Shown one piece after another: positions 1 through 6,365 of a DNA stretch of 8,873 bases; position 1 is the first letter of the stretch; each line of letters begins with the position of its first letter. Origin of the DNA: Planctomycetota bacterium (lineage in GTDB: Bacteria > JAJVIF01 > JAPKYR01). Made by a program: the position numbers and the translations under genes. The notes beneath the pieces were generated by a model. That model made no database searches. It saw only the letters and a program-made list of their open reading frames with translations, and was not told the origin of the DNA. Location: the NCBI GenBank assembly GCA_030673355.1, contig DAOVJF010000085.1, positions 1 through 8,873 of the forward strand. The letters are read 5' to 3'.

Positions 1-201
1 TGCCCGGGGTTTACTCACACTCTCTCCAGTATCGTCGGCATAGATTAAAATATCCCTGCCCGGATTAATATCCCCGCGTGCTAAGAGGGCTTCCCAGTAT
101 GACTCAAACAGAAAACCATCCAGACCCCTGATGTTTTTTGAGTAATCAGCGAAGATAGAGACCAGATCCGGAAGCTGTTCGGGATGGTAAGGAATAAGCA
201 C
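1..201 (-). CDS. Probable GNAT-type N-acyltransferase, N-terminal part (runs off left edge)
   Basis: An open frame of 67 codons reads leftward from a GTG at 201 to the window edge without a stop. The peptide starts VLIPYHPEQLPDLVSIF and continues through GFLFESYWEAL to DILIYADDTGES. That layout (helix with paired Leu/Pro, a second helix, then a beta strand ending in DD-x-GE) resembles the first third of GNAT acetyltransferases. The acetyl-CoA loop lies outside the window, so family and substrate are inferred. A TGA lies three codons before the GTG (208-210), so GTG is the only usual start. It has no Shine-Dalgarno. A -10-like GATAAT at 212-217 would put the transcript start within a few bases of the codon, so a leaderless message is possible. 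A 5'-broken gene is the alternative. Confidence 0.5.
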   Translation of the reverse strand, partial: MLIPYHPEQLPDLVSIFADYSKNIRGLDGFLFESYWEALLARGDINPGRDILIYADDTGESVSKPRA

Positions 202-211
202 AGTTGGTCAT

Positions 212-239
212 ATTATCGTTTAATGGTGTGTAAGCGCAA
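212..239 (-). promoter_or_regulatory. Candidate promoter for the left-edge acyltransferase
   Basis: Read on the minus strand, TTGCGC (234-239) is followed after 16 bases by GATAAT (212-217). The -10 matches the consensus at five of six positions and the -35 at only three. Transcription would start near 205, about four bases before the GTG, which fits the lack of a ribosome binding site. Confidence 0.3.
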
Positions 240-244
240 GGGGT

Positions 245-277
245 AAAAAAAAGCTAGCCCACCAGGAGGCGGTGGGC
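245..277 (-). terminator. Factor-independent terminator (minus strand)
   Basis: A perfect 7-bp stem, GCCCACC / GGTGGGC with a 7-base loop (257-277), is followed on the minus strand by TAGC and then eight T. The T run starts four bases beyond the stem, a little further than usual. It lies upstream of the left-edge gene and about 50 bases beyond the TAA at 331-333. It may end a transcript arising in 330-650, or act as a leader attenuator for the left-edge gene. Confidence 0.6.
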
Positions 278-659
278 GTAAGCGGGAAAAGGTGCTAAGG
301 AGGATCATTTATCGATGGACAGTTGTTTTCTTAAAATCCGGCTGCGAATCGGGGAAGACCACAGCCGGAACGGACGTAGGAGATATAGGCCTGATTTAGT
401 ATTTCCAATATCGTTTTATTTTTTATTCTGAAAGGACGAGATGCTTCTCCGTCCAAGTAGTACATTACACAATCTATGCCAAATCAGCCGACTTGTAACA
501 ATAGGCTGGATTAGAATCAATATACTCTCGAAATCTTTGTTTATGGGAAATATACGATCGGTTGGAAAACACTTCAGTGCGTGCATACTTACCAACTGAT
601 CGACAATCGGAGCATTTTGCAACAATTTAAGTTTAAGAGAGGTTCAATCTGCACCGAAA
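278..659. other. Intergenic stretch with inverted repeats, no intact gene
   Basis: Besides the possible gene remnant, this AT-rich stretch has two hairpin-forming repeats. One is CCGGCTG / CAGCCGG (7 bp, about 17-base loop, around 339-367). The other is an 8-bp stem with one bulge near 434-454 (GGAC-GAGA / TCTC-c-GTCC). On the minus strand both are followed by short T-containing runs (ATTTT and TTTC), too weak to call as terminators. A consensus AAGGAGG lies at 297-303, but the ATG 11 bases after it opens only a 38-codon basic frame. Confidence 0.4.
331..626 (-). pseudogene. Possible decayed small minus-strand gene, family unknown
   Basis: Two minus-strand frames meet here. The first (626 to a TAG at 474-476) reads IVAKCSDCRSVGKY..., then ...RFREYIDSNPAYCYKSADLA. 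The second (ATG at 465 to TAA at 331-333, 44 residues) reads MYYLDGEASRPFRIKNKTIL..., then ...QAYISYVRSGCGLPRFAAGF. Both look more protein-like than noise, and the first has a CxxC. A frameshift near 465-485 would join them. Neither has a good start codon or ribosome binding site, and I recognise no family. Support comes mainly from position: the stretch sits between two minus-strand terminators, so something probably is or was transcribed. A third frame (416-625) is equally long but less protein-like. This may simply be AT-rich spacer. Confidence 0.22.
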
Positions 660-681
660 AACCCGCCTGATTAATATACCA
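660..681 (-). terminator. Factor-independent terminator of the hydroxyacid dehydrogenase gene
   Basis: A perfect 8-bp GC-rich inverted repeat CCCGCCTG / CAGGCGGG with a 10-base AT-rich loop is followed on the minus strand by TTTTTC. It starts about 40 bases beyond the dehydrogenase stop at 725, as expected for its terminator. Boundaries are approximate to a few bases. Confidence 0.75.
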
Positions 682-724
682 GGCGGGTGGCTCTGTCTTA
701 ATACGATAATATAAACCCCCGAAT

Positions 725-1777
725 TTATTGCGTATCCACATTTTTGTCCGAATTGTTTTCAACTTCAGCCTGTTCAGCATCAAGCCTGCGCTTCCATACT
801 TCCTTGTCAATCTCGTTTTCCATTGGTTCACCATTGAGGTAATGCCGCAGGTTGTTCAGCCAGTGCTCGTGGGTTCTTTTCCAGAAATGCGGACCGATTC
901 CTGCAATTCTTGGGGTAATCAGGGTGCCCTCGAGACGCCACAGGTAGCTGTCATCCGAGAGTGGTTCCTTCTCGAATGAATCCAGTCCTGCACCGGCGAT
1001 TTTGTGGTCCATTAATGCCTCGACAAGTTCATCTTCATTTACAGCGCTTCCTCTTCCAACATTGAAGAAGTACGCATCATCCTTCATTTTGGCGAACTCT
1101 TCATATCCCATGATGTATTCCGTGTCGCCGGTTTCGGGAATACAGCAGACAAGGAAGTCACTTTCCTCCAGAAGCAGGGGCAGGTCTTCGGGAGGGCCGA
1201 GGTAATTTACATAATCAGGCTTATTACTCGGATCACGCTTGGTTGTGGCGATTACCTGCATCCCGAGAGAATGTCCCCTTTTGGCCAGTTCCCTGCCGAT
1301 TCTGCCCAGGCCGATAACCCCAAGGGTGCAGCCAACAAGCTCCTTGAAGTGGGGGAAATGGTCCCAGGCTGTACCCCTGGCCCAGTGGGCCCGCATCTGG
1401 TTTCGCACGCAGATATGAAACTGGCGGCCGAAATACAGCATCATACCCAGGGCATGTTCGGCGATCGCGGCAGCCCTGGTTCCCCTGGACATTGTCAGGA
1501 CAACATCGCTGTCAAGGAATGTCGGGAAAAGTTGATTAAAGATATCGCCTGAAGCGGAATGAAGCCATTTCAGCTTTTCAGCCAGGGCAAATCGTTCCTC
1601 AGAAAGTGACCATCCGAAAAAAATCTCAACGGTCGGGAGATGCTCTTCAAGTTGTTTGTCACTTGCGATTGTTACCACGTCAGCATCGTATGCAAGCGCC
1701 TTTGTTTCGCCAATCGCCCACTCAGGATAATTCCAGATATCATACCGGTGATCGTAAAGCTCGATAAGGATTTTCAT
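725..1777 (-). CDS. D-isomer-specific 2-hydroxyacid dehydrogenase (catalytic His replaced by Arg)
   Basis: This 350-residue protein has the full fold of NAD(P)-dependent D-2-hydroxyacid dehydrogenases, cytoplasmic enzymes that interconvert 2-hydroxy and 2-oxo acids. A substrate domain comes first (about 1-100), with MSRGTRAAAIAEHALGMML leading into the nucleotide domain. The Rossmann loop is GLGRIG (156-161). The catalytic Arg is R242 in NVGRGSAVNEDEL and the Glu is E271 in GLDSFEKEPL. The catalytic His of the usual TPHxxG motif is Arg: LITPRIAG, R290. H297, seven residues on, might substitute, but that is a guess. The basic residue after the Rossmann beta2 strand (TTKRD, about 179-182) hints at NADP use. 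Substrate is not predictable. ATG at 1777 is preceded by GGGAGG at a long spacing of about 14 bases. It is monocistronic with its own terminator. Confidence 0.9.
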   Translation of the reverse strand: MKILIELYDHRYDIWNYPEWAIGETKALAYDADVVTIASDKQLEEHLPTVEIFFGWSLSEERFALAEKLKWLHSASGDIFNQLFPTFLDSDVVLTMSRGTRAAAIAEHALGMMLYFGRQFHICVRNQMRAHWARGTAWDHFPHFKELVGCTLGVIGLGRIGRELAKRGHSLGMQVIATTKRDPSNKPDYVNYLGPPEDLPLLLEESDFLVCCIPETGDTEYIMGYEEFAKMKDDAYFFNVGRGSAVNEDELVEALMDHKIAGAGLDSFEKEPLSDDSYLWRLEGTLITPRIAGIGPHFWKRTHEHWLNNLRHYLNGEPMENEIDKEVWKRRLDAEQAEVENNSDKNVDTQ

Positions 1778-1808
1778 TTTTACTTTATATTCCTCCCGCC
1801 GTGGTATG

Positions 1809-1821
1809 TTACCATAGGTAA
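1809..1821. promoter_or_regulatory. Small palindrome in the divergent spacer
   Basis: TTACC-ATA-GGTAA, a 5-bp inverted repeat with 3-base spacer, lies between the divergently read dehydrogenase and membrane-protein genes. The spacer is only 85 bp and I see no convincing -35/-10 pair for either side. It may be an operator; a repeat this short could also be chance. Confidence 0.25.
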
Positions 1822-1862
1822 ACGGTGTCCTAAAGACCCGATTAACGGTTGGTCAATATTTG

Positions 1863-2594
1863 ATGGGCAGTTATCCTGAAATTTCCCACTATATCGCCTG
1901 GCAGCTCGAAAGGGTAAAATATATCGGGCTGCTTCTTCAAATTCTCGGTCTCTTCATGTTTCTCTCTTTATGGTGGCACAGTGATCGTGGATGGCGGTAC
2001 ATTCGTTGGTTTTTATGCGTATATTTTTTAATTGTGCTGTTTGTACCGTACATGACCTGGTTAATTTACGGGCTGGTTTCAGATTCTCCCACACCGGCGA
2101 TGAGGGTTTACCTGCTGAGGTCGGGTGCCGGGGGGATAATCCTCTGCTCGGTTTCCATAATCTTTCTGATCATCGATCATTTTAAAAATTTTACAAAATT
2201 CGACAGTTTCGGTCCGGAGTCGTGGAGTTCCAGGAATCCAACCTCCAGGCAATGGTTCGGCCTTGTAATAGCCGTATTTGCGATATGGTATCCGTTTGTT
2301 CCGGTGCCGTTAAATCCCGGCTCATCGTTGTTTACATACGGATTTCCAACATCATTCGGGGTTACGCTCACTCCGGTGTTTCTATTCCTTGGCGCCCTGA
2401 TACTGGCCGGATCACTCCGTCCCGGATATCAAGCGGCTGTCTGGGCCGGCATAAGTGTGATTATCAGTGCGCTGTTCGTGGATCCCTTGACAATACATGG
2501 AATATTAAGCGCCTTACTGGGCCTGGTATTTCTTATCCTTGGGGTAACAGGTTACCGGAAACAACACGTCCATGATTCTAATCTGGTACAATAG
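1863..2594 (+). CDS. Seven-helix integral membrane protein, family unknown
   Basis: This 243-residue hydrophobic protein has about seven predicted membrane helices, near residues 20-38, 48-70, 86-105, 131-147, 166-184, 190-206 and 210-230. Positive charges cluster in the loops after helix 1 (HSDRGWRYIR), after helix 3 (FKNFTKFD...SSRNPTSR), after helix 5 (RPGYQ) and at the C-terminus (YRKQHVH). This fits an outside N-terminus and inside C-terminus. A WYPFVPVPLNPG turn follows helix 4. I see no transporter or enzyme signature and do not recognise the family. ATG at 1863 is chosen over the TTG at 1860; neither has a Shine-Dalgarno. The next gene starts 7 bases after the stop, so the two are probably co-transcribed and may act together. 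Confidence 0.75.
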   Translation: MGSYPEISHYIAWQLERVKYIGLLLQILGLFMFLSLWWHSDRGWRYIRWFLCVYFLIVLFVPYMTWLIYGLVSDSPTPAMRVYLLRSGAGGIILCSVSIIFLIIDHFKNFTKFDSFGPESWSSRNPTSRQWFGLVIAVFAIWYPFVPVPLNPGSSLFTYGFPTSFGVTLTPVFLFLGALILAGSLRPGYQAAVWAGISVIISALFVDPLTIHGILSALLGLVFLILGVTGYRKQHVHDSNLVQ

Positions 2595-2601
2595 ATAAAT
2601 C

Positions 2602-3231
2602 ATGCCGCCTCGACGGGAATATTTTGGAAGTAGTGAGTTTAATAAACCTGAGGGAAGCTCGATTTGTTTTCCTGAATATACACCCGATTGGGACCGGTGG
2701 TTGAATGTCTATAACATTATTGAACTCCCTGAAATTCCACCCGATGGGGACAGCCGAAGCGAGAACCTCCCGGTAAGCATCAAAATCCTGAGACAGTTGT
2801 TCCTGGACGCTGCGAGTAAATTCGCGACTGAGGTCTGGTTTGATTTCGAACCGGACATTTCCGAAAATGAATGGGGCAGGGGTGCGTTTGTGGATGCCTG
2901 TTACTCTCACTATGGGAAAGGTATCCACGCTGTACGAATGCCGCAGAAATTTTTCTTCCAGGATGACAGTGAACTGGGAATTTTCAGGTATCTCCTTGAA
3001 GACCTGTCCGATGATGGGATGTTCAAAATCCAAACGAACGAATTTAAAGATATACCGGTGAAACAGGATCCAGACGGCTCTACCGATGGAAGCGCGTTTC
3101 CGGGACTGGCTGAAACCATAATTATAAGGGCGTTCAGGGTTAGCCTGAAAGGTCATGAAGCACCACAGGACCTGGTGATTCAAATATGCCCGCGATTCTG
3201 GCATATGCCTACCGGGTTCAGGATGGATTGA
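2602..3231 (+). CDS. Soluble acidic protein of unknown function
   Basis: This 209-residue protein has no signal peptide or membrane helix. It is acidic and rich in aromatic residues (DWDRWLNVYNI, FATEVWFDFEPDISENEWGRG, RMPQKFFFQDDSELGIFRYL) and ends RFWHMPTGFRMD. I recognise no domain. ATG at 2602 lies 7 bases after the stop of the membrane-protein gene, implying translational coupling; there is no clear ribosome binding site. A longer frame exists on the opposite strand (2578-3267). The plus frame is preferred because it is co-directional with and tightly spaced to its upstream neighbour, and has the acidic, mixed composition of a real protein. It may be a cytoplasmic partner of the membrane protein; that rests on spacing alone. 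Confidence 0.65.
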   Translation: MPPRREYFGSSEFNKPEGSSICFPEYTPDWDRWLNVYNIIELPEIPPDGDSRSENLPVSIKILRQLFLDAASKFATEVWFDFEPDISENEWGRGAFVDACYSHYGKGIHAVRMPQKFFFQDDSELGIFRYLLEDLSDDGMFKIQTNEFKDIPVKQDPDGSTDGSAFPGLAETIIIRAFRVSLKGHEAPQDLVIQICPRFWHMPTGFRMD

Positions 3232-3281
3232 GACACCCGCTTCTGAAAATCTACCCGCAACTTTCAATTCAGGATTAAGGT

Positions 3282-4022
3282 TTACTTCTCAATGCGCACG
3301 GCGAGCGTCAATCCGGATTTTCCGGAGTCGATCATCTTTCGATCGATTGAATGCGCCAGCGGTCGAAGCCAGTCAGGGAAATAAAAATCAAGTTGCCCGA
3401 CCCGGGAAAAACTTACGAAGTCAATTTTTGAAAATTCCTGCGTCTGCTTACCAATCCGTTCGGGCGAGTTGGCAAGATAATGGGTCGGGTAGTTCTCATA
3501 GCGGCCATGCCCTTGTTTTCCATGCACCAGGTTAAGATAAAGATTCTTGAATCGAAGACGTTCAGCCATGCGGGAGAGCGTGGTGAAATAGTGGCGCGAA
3601 TCTACTGTAAATCCCCAGAAAATACCTCCCGGCACGAGGATTTTCCAGAGTTTAGAAAAGAACGCTTCAGGGTCGGGAATGTGTTCAAGCACCATAACCG
3701 CGAAAGCGATATGAATTGATGAATTTTCGATCGGGGCATCATCGAAGGTACACCTGTGAACTTTATATAACTCCGGAATTAACCGGATATCGCTGTCCGG
3801 CTCGATTCCAGTGTACTTTTCGCACGATTCGATCAGCGATTTCTGCAATTTCGGATGATCGTCGAAACCCCTTCCACACCCGATATCCAGAAAGGTTACG
3901 CTCTCATCAAATCGTACGGCGTCATCGAGGATCATGTCATGAAAAATTGGTGAACGCCATTCGCCATTACGGTAACGTTCGATATATTTCGACCATTTAT
4001 CCTGGTTGGAAATATGACACAT
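3282..4022 (-). CDS. Class I SAM-dependent methyltransferase (Methyltransf_11/UbiE-like)
   Basis: This 246-residue protein has the seven-strand SAM-binding fold. Motif I is TFLDIGCGRGFD (43-54, the glycine-rich SAM loop). The acidic residue after strand 2 is E74 in TGIEPD, where the ribose hydroxyls bind. Strand 4 reads HIAFAVMVLEHIPDPEAF (about 104-121), followed by KLWKILVPGGIFWGF, the usual helix and PGG turn. The C-terminal third is rich in His and aromatic residues (HGKQGHGRYENYPTHYL) and probably shapes the acceptor pocket; the substrate is unknown. It is the last gene of the run containing dnaJ, starting 14 bases after the dnaJ stop, so it is very likely co-transcribed. The initiation region is weak. 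It is not the L11 methyltransferase PrmA often found beside dnaJ, being shorter and lacking that protein's layout. Confidence 0.85.
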   Translation of the reverse strand: MCHISNQDKWSKYIERYRNGEWRSPIFHDMILDDAVRFDESVTFLDIGCGRGFDDHPKLQKSLIESCEKYTGIEPDSDIRLIPELYKVHRCTFDDAPIENSSIHIAFAVMVLEHIPDPEAFFSKLWKILVPGGIFWGFTVDSRHYFTTLSRMAERLRFKNLYLNLVHGKQGHGRYENYPTHYLANSPERIGKQTQEFSKIDFVSFSRVGQLDFYFPDWLRPLAHSIDRKMIDSGKSGLTLAVRIEK

Positions 4023-4036
4023 GTTTTAATTTCCGG

Positions 4037-5164
4037 TTAGCGTGTGCCGGTCTTAAGATGCCTGCGTACGTCGGTTTTGTCCAGTTCCTGGAGGTTCTTG
4101 TAAAGCTTTTTCTGGTCCCTCGACAATCCTGACGGGGTGATAACTTTCAATTTGATAATCTGATCTCCCGCGCCCCATCCGCGAAGGTGGGGCATTCCTT
4201 TTCCCTTGATTGTAATCATTTCACCGGTTGAAGCTCCCGGTGGGATAATAACCGTTGAGGTTCCGGTTAAAGTCGGCACCCGAATTTTTGCGCCAAGAAC
4301 GGCTTCATATAACGTAATCGGGATCTCGCAGAAAAGGTTGTCGCCTTTCCTCACGAAGAAATCGTGTTCGGTAACGCGCGCGATGAGATAAAGGTCGCCG
4401 GGAGGCCCCCCGCTCATGCCGGCTTCACCCATACCCTCATACCGGACTTTCGAGTTTGTGTCGACTCCCGCCGGGATCTTGATCTGAAGCGATTCCTCTT
4501 TTTCTACCATACCCTTTCCCGAACATTCATTGCAGTCGACAGGATTGATCTGGCCGGCGCCGTGACATCTGGGGCAGGTTTGAGTGAATGTCATGAAGCC
4601 GCGGGTCTGGCCGACCTGTCCGCGTCCGTGACATACCGGGCATGTTGAGGGCTGGGTGCCCGGCGCGCCGCCCGAACCGCTGCATGTAGGGCATGTAACG
4701 TGCCGGCGGAACCTTAAAGTTTTATTCAATCCTTTGGCGACATCCTCGAAACTAAGGTCGACAACAAACTGGAGGTCGGCACCCTTGCGAGCCTGACGAC
4801 CTCTGGCTCTCCCGCCCCTCGCGGCTCCGAAAAGTTCCTCGAAGATATCCCCCAGACCGCCACCGGCCCGTCCGCTCAACAGGTCTTCGATATCAATATG
4901 CATACCGCCCTGGTATCCGCCTGGGCCACCCATACCTGGCTGGAATGCCTGGTGTCCGAATTGATCGTACTGCTGGCGCTTCTCCGGGTCGGAAACGACC
5001 GCGTACGCTTCACCGACTTCCTTGAATTTGTCCGCAGCCTGCGGATCGGGGTTTACGTCGGGATGGAGTTTCCTTGCCAGGCGGCGATAGGCGTCCTTGA
5101 CCTGCTTCTGTGTAGCGCCCTTGTCGACTCCAAGGATTTCGTAATAATCTCGTTTATCTGTCAT
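4037..5164 (-). CDS. dnaJ: Chaperone protein DnaJ (type I Hsp40)
   Basis: This is a complete 375-residue type I J-protein, the co-chaperone that delivers unfolded clients to DnaK and stimulates its ATPase. The J domain (about 6-70) has HPD at 34-36 and the closing DPEKRQQYDQFG. A Gly/Phe-rich linker (about 73-125) contains GGLGDIFEELFG. The zinc-binding region has all four CxxCxGxG motifs, at C158/C161, C175/C178, C197/C200 and C211/C214. C-terminal client-binding domains follow (QIKIPAGVD, then GDNLFCEIPITLYEAVLGAKI). Length is normal. No dnaK or grpE is visible in the window; it is flanked by an unknown gene upstream (44-base gap) and a methyltransferase downstream (14-base gap). The genome may hold another dnaJ, so the paralogue number is open. 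The ribosome site ahead of ATG 5164 is weak. Confidence 0.97.
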   Translation of the reverse strand: MTDKRDYYEILGVDKGATQKQVKDAYRRLARKLHPDVNPDPQAADKFKEVGEAYAVVSDPEKRQQYDQFGHQAFQPGMGGPGGYQGGMHIDIEDLLSGRAGGGLGDIFEELFGAARGGRARGRQARKGADLQFVVDLSFEDVAKGLNKTLRFRRHVTCPTCSGSGGAPGTQPSTCPVCHGRGQVGQTRGFMTFTQTCPRCHGAGQINPVDCNECSGKGMVEKEESLQIKIPAGVDTNSKVRYEGMGEAGMSGGPPGDLYLIARVTEHDFFVRKGDNLFCEIPITLYEAVLGAKIRVPTLTGTSTVIIPPGASTGEMITIKGKGMPHLRGWGAGDQIIKLKVITPSGLSRDQKKLYKNLQELDKTDVRRHLKTGTR

Positions 5165-5208
5165 ATCCGTTTTATATTCCCGCTATCACCCGGTCTGAAC
5201 ATATTTTT

Positions 5209-5535
5209 TTAAAGGTGATGTTTTCGTCGATCGAGAACCTCGAATCCAAGACCCTCTAAAATATCACAGGCCATTTTCATCATTTCCGGGGTGAACTGGT
5301 CATAGTTAATTGGAACGATCCGGCCAATCACTTCCTGCAGGGATTTCAGTTCGCCGTTCACCTTTATGTAATACGTAGTATCCTTATCGGTTAATTTGCC
5401 ATAACCGGTGGAATCAAACGCGTCCAACAAGGTTTCATAGGTCAGACGATAATCCCTGTCATTCCAGCGAAGTACCAGCTCTGTCAGAAGGAAGCCAGCG
5501 GATTTTCCATTATTTTCCATATCCGATGAATTCAC
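5209..5535 (-). CDS. Small conserved-looking protein of unknown function, first gene of the dnaJ run
   Basis: This 108-residue soluble protein begins VNSSDMENNGKSAGFLLTEL. It continues with RWNDRDYRLTYETLLDAFDS, a mixed middle (DTTYYIKVNGELKSLQEVIGR) and a C-terminal helix EMMKMACDILEGLGFEVLDRR. I recognise no family. GTG at 5535 is preferred because AGGA lies 9 bases upstream. TTG at 5541 is too close to that site, and ATG at 5520 has none. It lies 44 bases ahead of dnaJ on the same strand with no terminator between, and a promoter-like element lies about 50 bases upstream. It is therefore probably the promoter-proximal gene of the dnaJ-methyltransferase operon. A role in protein homeostasis is only a guess by association. 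Confidence 0.7.
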   Translation of the reverse strand: MNSSDMENNGKSAGFLLTELVLRWNDRDYRLTYETLLDAFDSTGYGKLTDKDTTYYIKVNGELKSLQEVIGRIVPINYDQFTPEMMKMACDILEGLGFEVLDRRKHHL

Positions 5536-5581
5536 GGTCAATAATCCTGCTATATTTGTAAGATCACAAATATCCGTTTAG

Positions 5582-5610
5582 TATTTACCGCATTAATCTA
5601 ATGTTGTCAA
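5582..5610 (-). promoter_or_regulatory. Candidate sigma-70-type promoter of the dnaJ operon
   Basis: On the minus strand a consensus TTGACA (5605-5610) is followed after 17 bases by TAAATA (5582-5587), a weak -10. AATACT, two bases further on, is an alternative with 19-base spacing. It is the only good -35 in the spacer between the upstream marR-type gene and the 108-residue gene. The 19-bp palindrome at 5621-5639 ends 10 bases upstream of this -35. Confidence 0.5.
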
Positions 5611-5620
5611 GAGAATTGAG

Positions 5621-5639
5621 TTGAGTACAGTATACTCAA
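5621..5639. promoter_or_regulatory. 19-bp palindrome, candidate operator or activator site
   Basis: TTGAGTA-CAGTA-TACTCAA is a perfect 7-bp inverted repeat with a 5-base centre. Size and symmetry suit a dimeric winged-helix regulator such as the MarR-type protein encoded just upstream. It lies immediately upstream of the -35 of the dnaJ operon promoter, a position more typical of activation than repression. Binding by that regulator is inferred from proximity and repeat form only. Confidence 0.45.
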
Positions 5640-5721
5640 TAGCATCAAAATATCAGGTGGGATTTATGGCCCGGCACTAATAGAAATCATAATATTTAAC
5701 AAATTGCAGTCATTCAATAAC

Positions 5722-5742
5722 AAAAACGACCCTGACGGGTCA
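5722..5742 (-). terminator. Factor-independent terminator of the MarR-type gene
   Basis: On the minus strand GACCC-GTCA-GGGTC (5 bp, tetraloop) is followed by GTTTTTGTT. It begins about 30 bases after the regulator's stop. This separates the regulator transcript from the dnaJ operon, which then needs its own promoter. Confidence 0.7.
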
Positions 5743-5772
5743 TGGAAGAATTTCAAAATATTGATATTTCGG

Positions 5773-6339
5773 TTATTCAGACTCTTTGATTGAATCAAGG
5801 TAGCCGCATGATTTGCCATTTGTTTTTACCAGGCAAATATCCGGATCGTATGTCCCGCACTGCATGCAGACGGTTTTGGTGATCGGGGCTAAATTTACCA
5901 GAACCTTGGAAAATTCATGCATTTGCTGATTGAGAAGCCTCGCATTTTCAATCCCCAGATCGCTGATAACCTTTTCAATTTCCGCTTTTTTCAGGCTGTA
6001 GTATTTCTCAACTATTTTCTTGCCGGAAGAGGTTAAATGGAGGTGCGCAATCCTTCGATCGTGCGGATTCTCGCGACGCTTTAGAAGTCCGAATCGCACC
6101 AGTTTGTCGATAGTTTTTGTGGCCGCGGGATAGCTGACTTTCATGTAACGGGCGATATCGCCGACCGTTTCGCCGGGGTGGTTATCCAGAATCCTCAGCA
6201 GATTCATGTGGACGTAACTGAGGGGTCTTTCGGTCGCTTCCTCGATAAATCTGCTCTCAATGTAATGGCGTGTCAGGAACGCCATTAATTGGAGATGGCC
6301 GATAAATTCGTCCATTACAAGTTTCCCATTCGATTTCAT
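5773..6339 (-). CDS. MarR-family transcriptional regulator with C-terminal four-cysteine motif
   Basis: This 188-residue protein has a MarR winged-helix core. N-terminal dimer helices are followed by the DNA-binding part GETVGDIARYMKVSYPAATK (56-75), then TIDKLVRFGLLKRRENPHDRR (76-96). The conserved wing DRR (94-96) leads into IAHLHLTSSGKKIVEKY. MarR proteins bind palindromic operators as dimers and usually respond to small ligands or oxidants. The distinctive part is the tail (158-178): C158, C161, C169 and C178, spacing Cx2Cx7Cx8C, followed by GYLDS. That pattern could bind zinc or an iron-sulfur cluster, or act as a thiol switch. Classic MarR proteins are about 140-150 residues, so the tail is an addition. 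It has its own promoter and terminator, and a palindrome at its start site suggests autoregulation. Initiation at ATG 6339 is weak (AAAGG, 13 bases upstream). Confidence 0.9.
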   Translation of the reverse strand: MKSNGKLVMDEFIGHLQLMAFLTRHYIESRFIEEATERPLSYVHMNLLRILDNHPGETVGDIARYMKVSYPAATKTIDKLVRFGLLKRRENPHDRRIAHLHLTSSGKKIVEKYYSLKKAEIEKVISDLGIENARLLNQQMHEFSKVLVNLAPITKTVCMQCGTYDPDICLVKTNGKSCGYLDSIKESE

Positions 6340-6365
6340 AGCTTACCAACGTACCTTTGAGAGTA

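Noticed and set aside
315..431. 38-codon plus-strand frame behind a perfect AAGGAGG
   Set aside because: Spacing to the ATG is long (11 bases). The peptide is Arg-rich and patternless, and it overlaps the candidate minus-strand remnant and its hairpin. The Shine-Dalgarno match alone is not enough.
416..625. 69-codon minus-strand open frame
   Set aside because: It has no ribosome binding site or family resemblance. The other two frames of the same strand look more protein-like, so this was not called as a gene.
1271..1552. 93-codon plus-strand frame within the dehydrogenase
   Set aside because: It is Gly/Pro-rich and lies wholly opposite the Rossmann domain of a clearly recognised enzyme, so it is a shadow frame.
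2578..3267. 229-codon minus-strand open frame opposite the 2602-3231 gene
   Set aside because: It is slightly longer than the plus frame, but basic and aromatic-rich in the way of an antisense shadow, with no recognisable domain. The plus frame lies 7 bases after a co-directional gene and has the composition of a real protein.
5395..5450. EF-hand-like stretch DAFDSTGYGKLTDKD in the 108-residue protein
   Set aside because: Loop positions 3 and 5 are Thr and Tyr instead of Asp/Asn/Ser, and position 12 is Asp rather than Glu. It is single and unpaired, so resemblance is probably chance.
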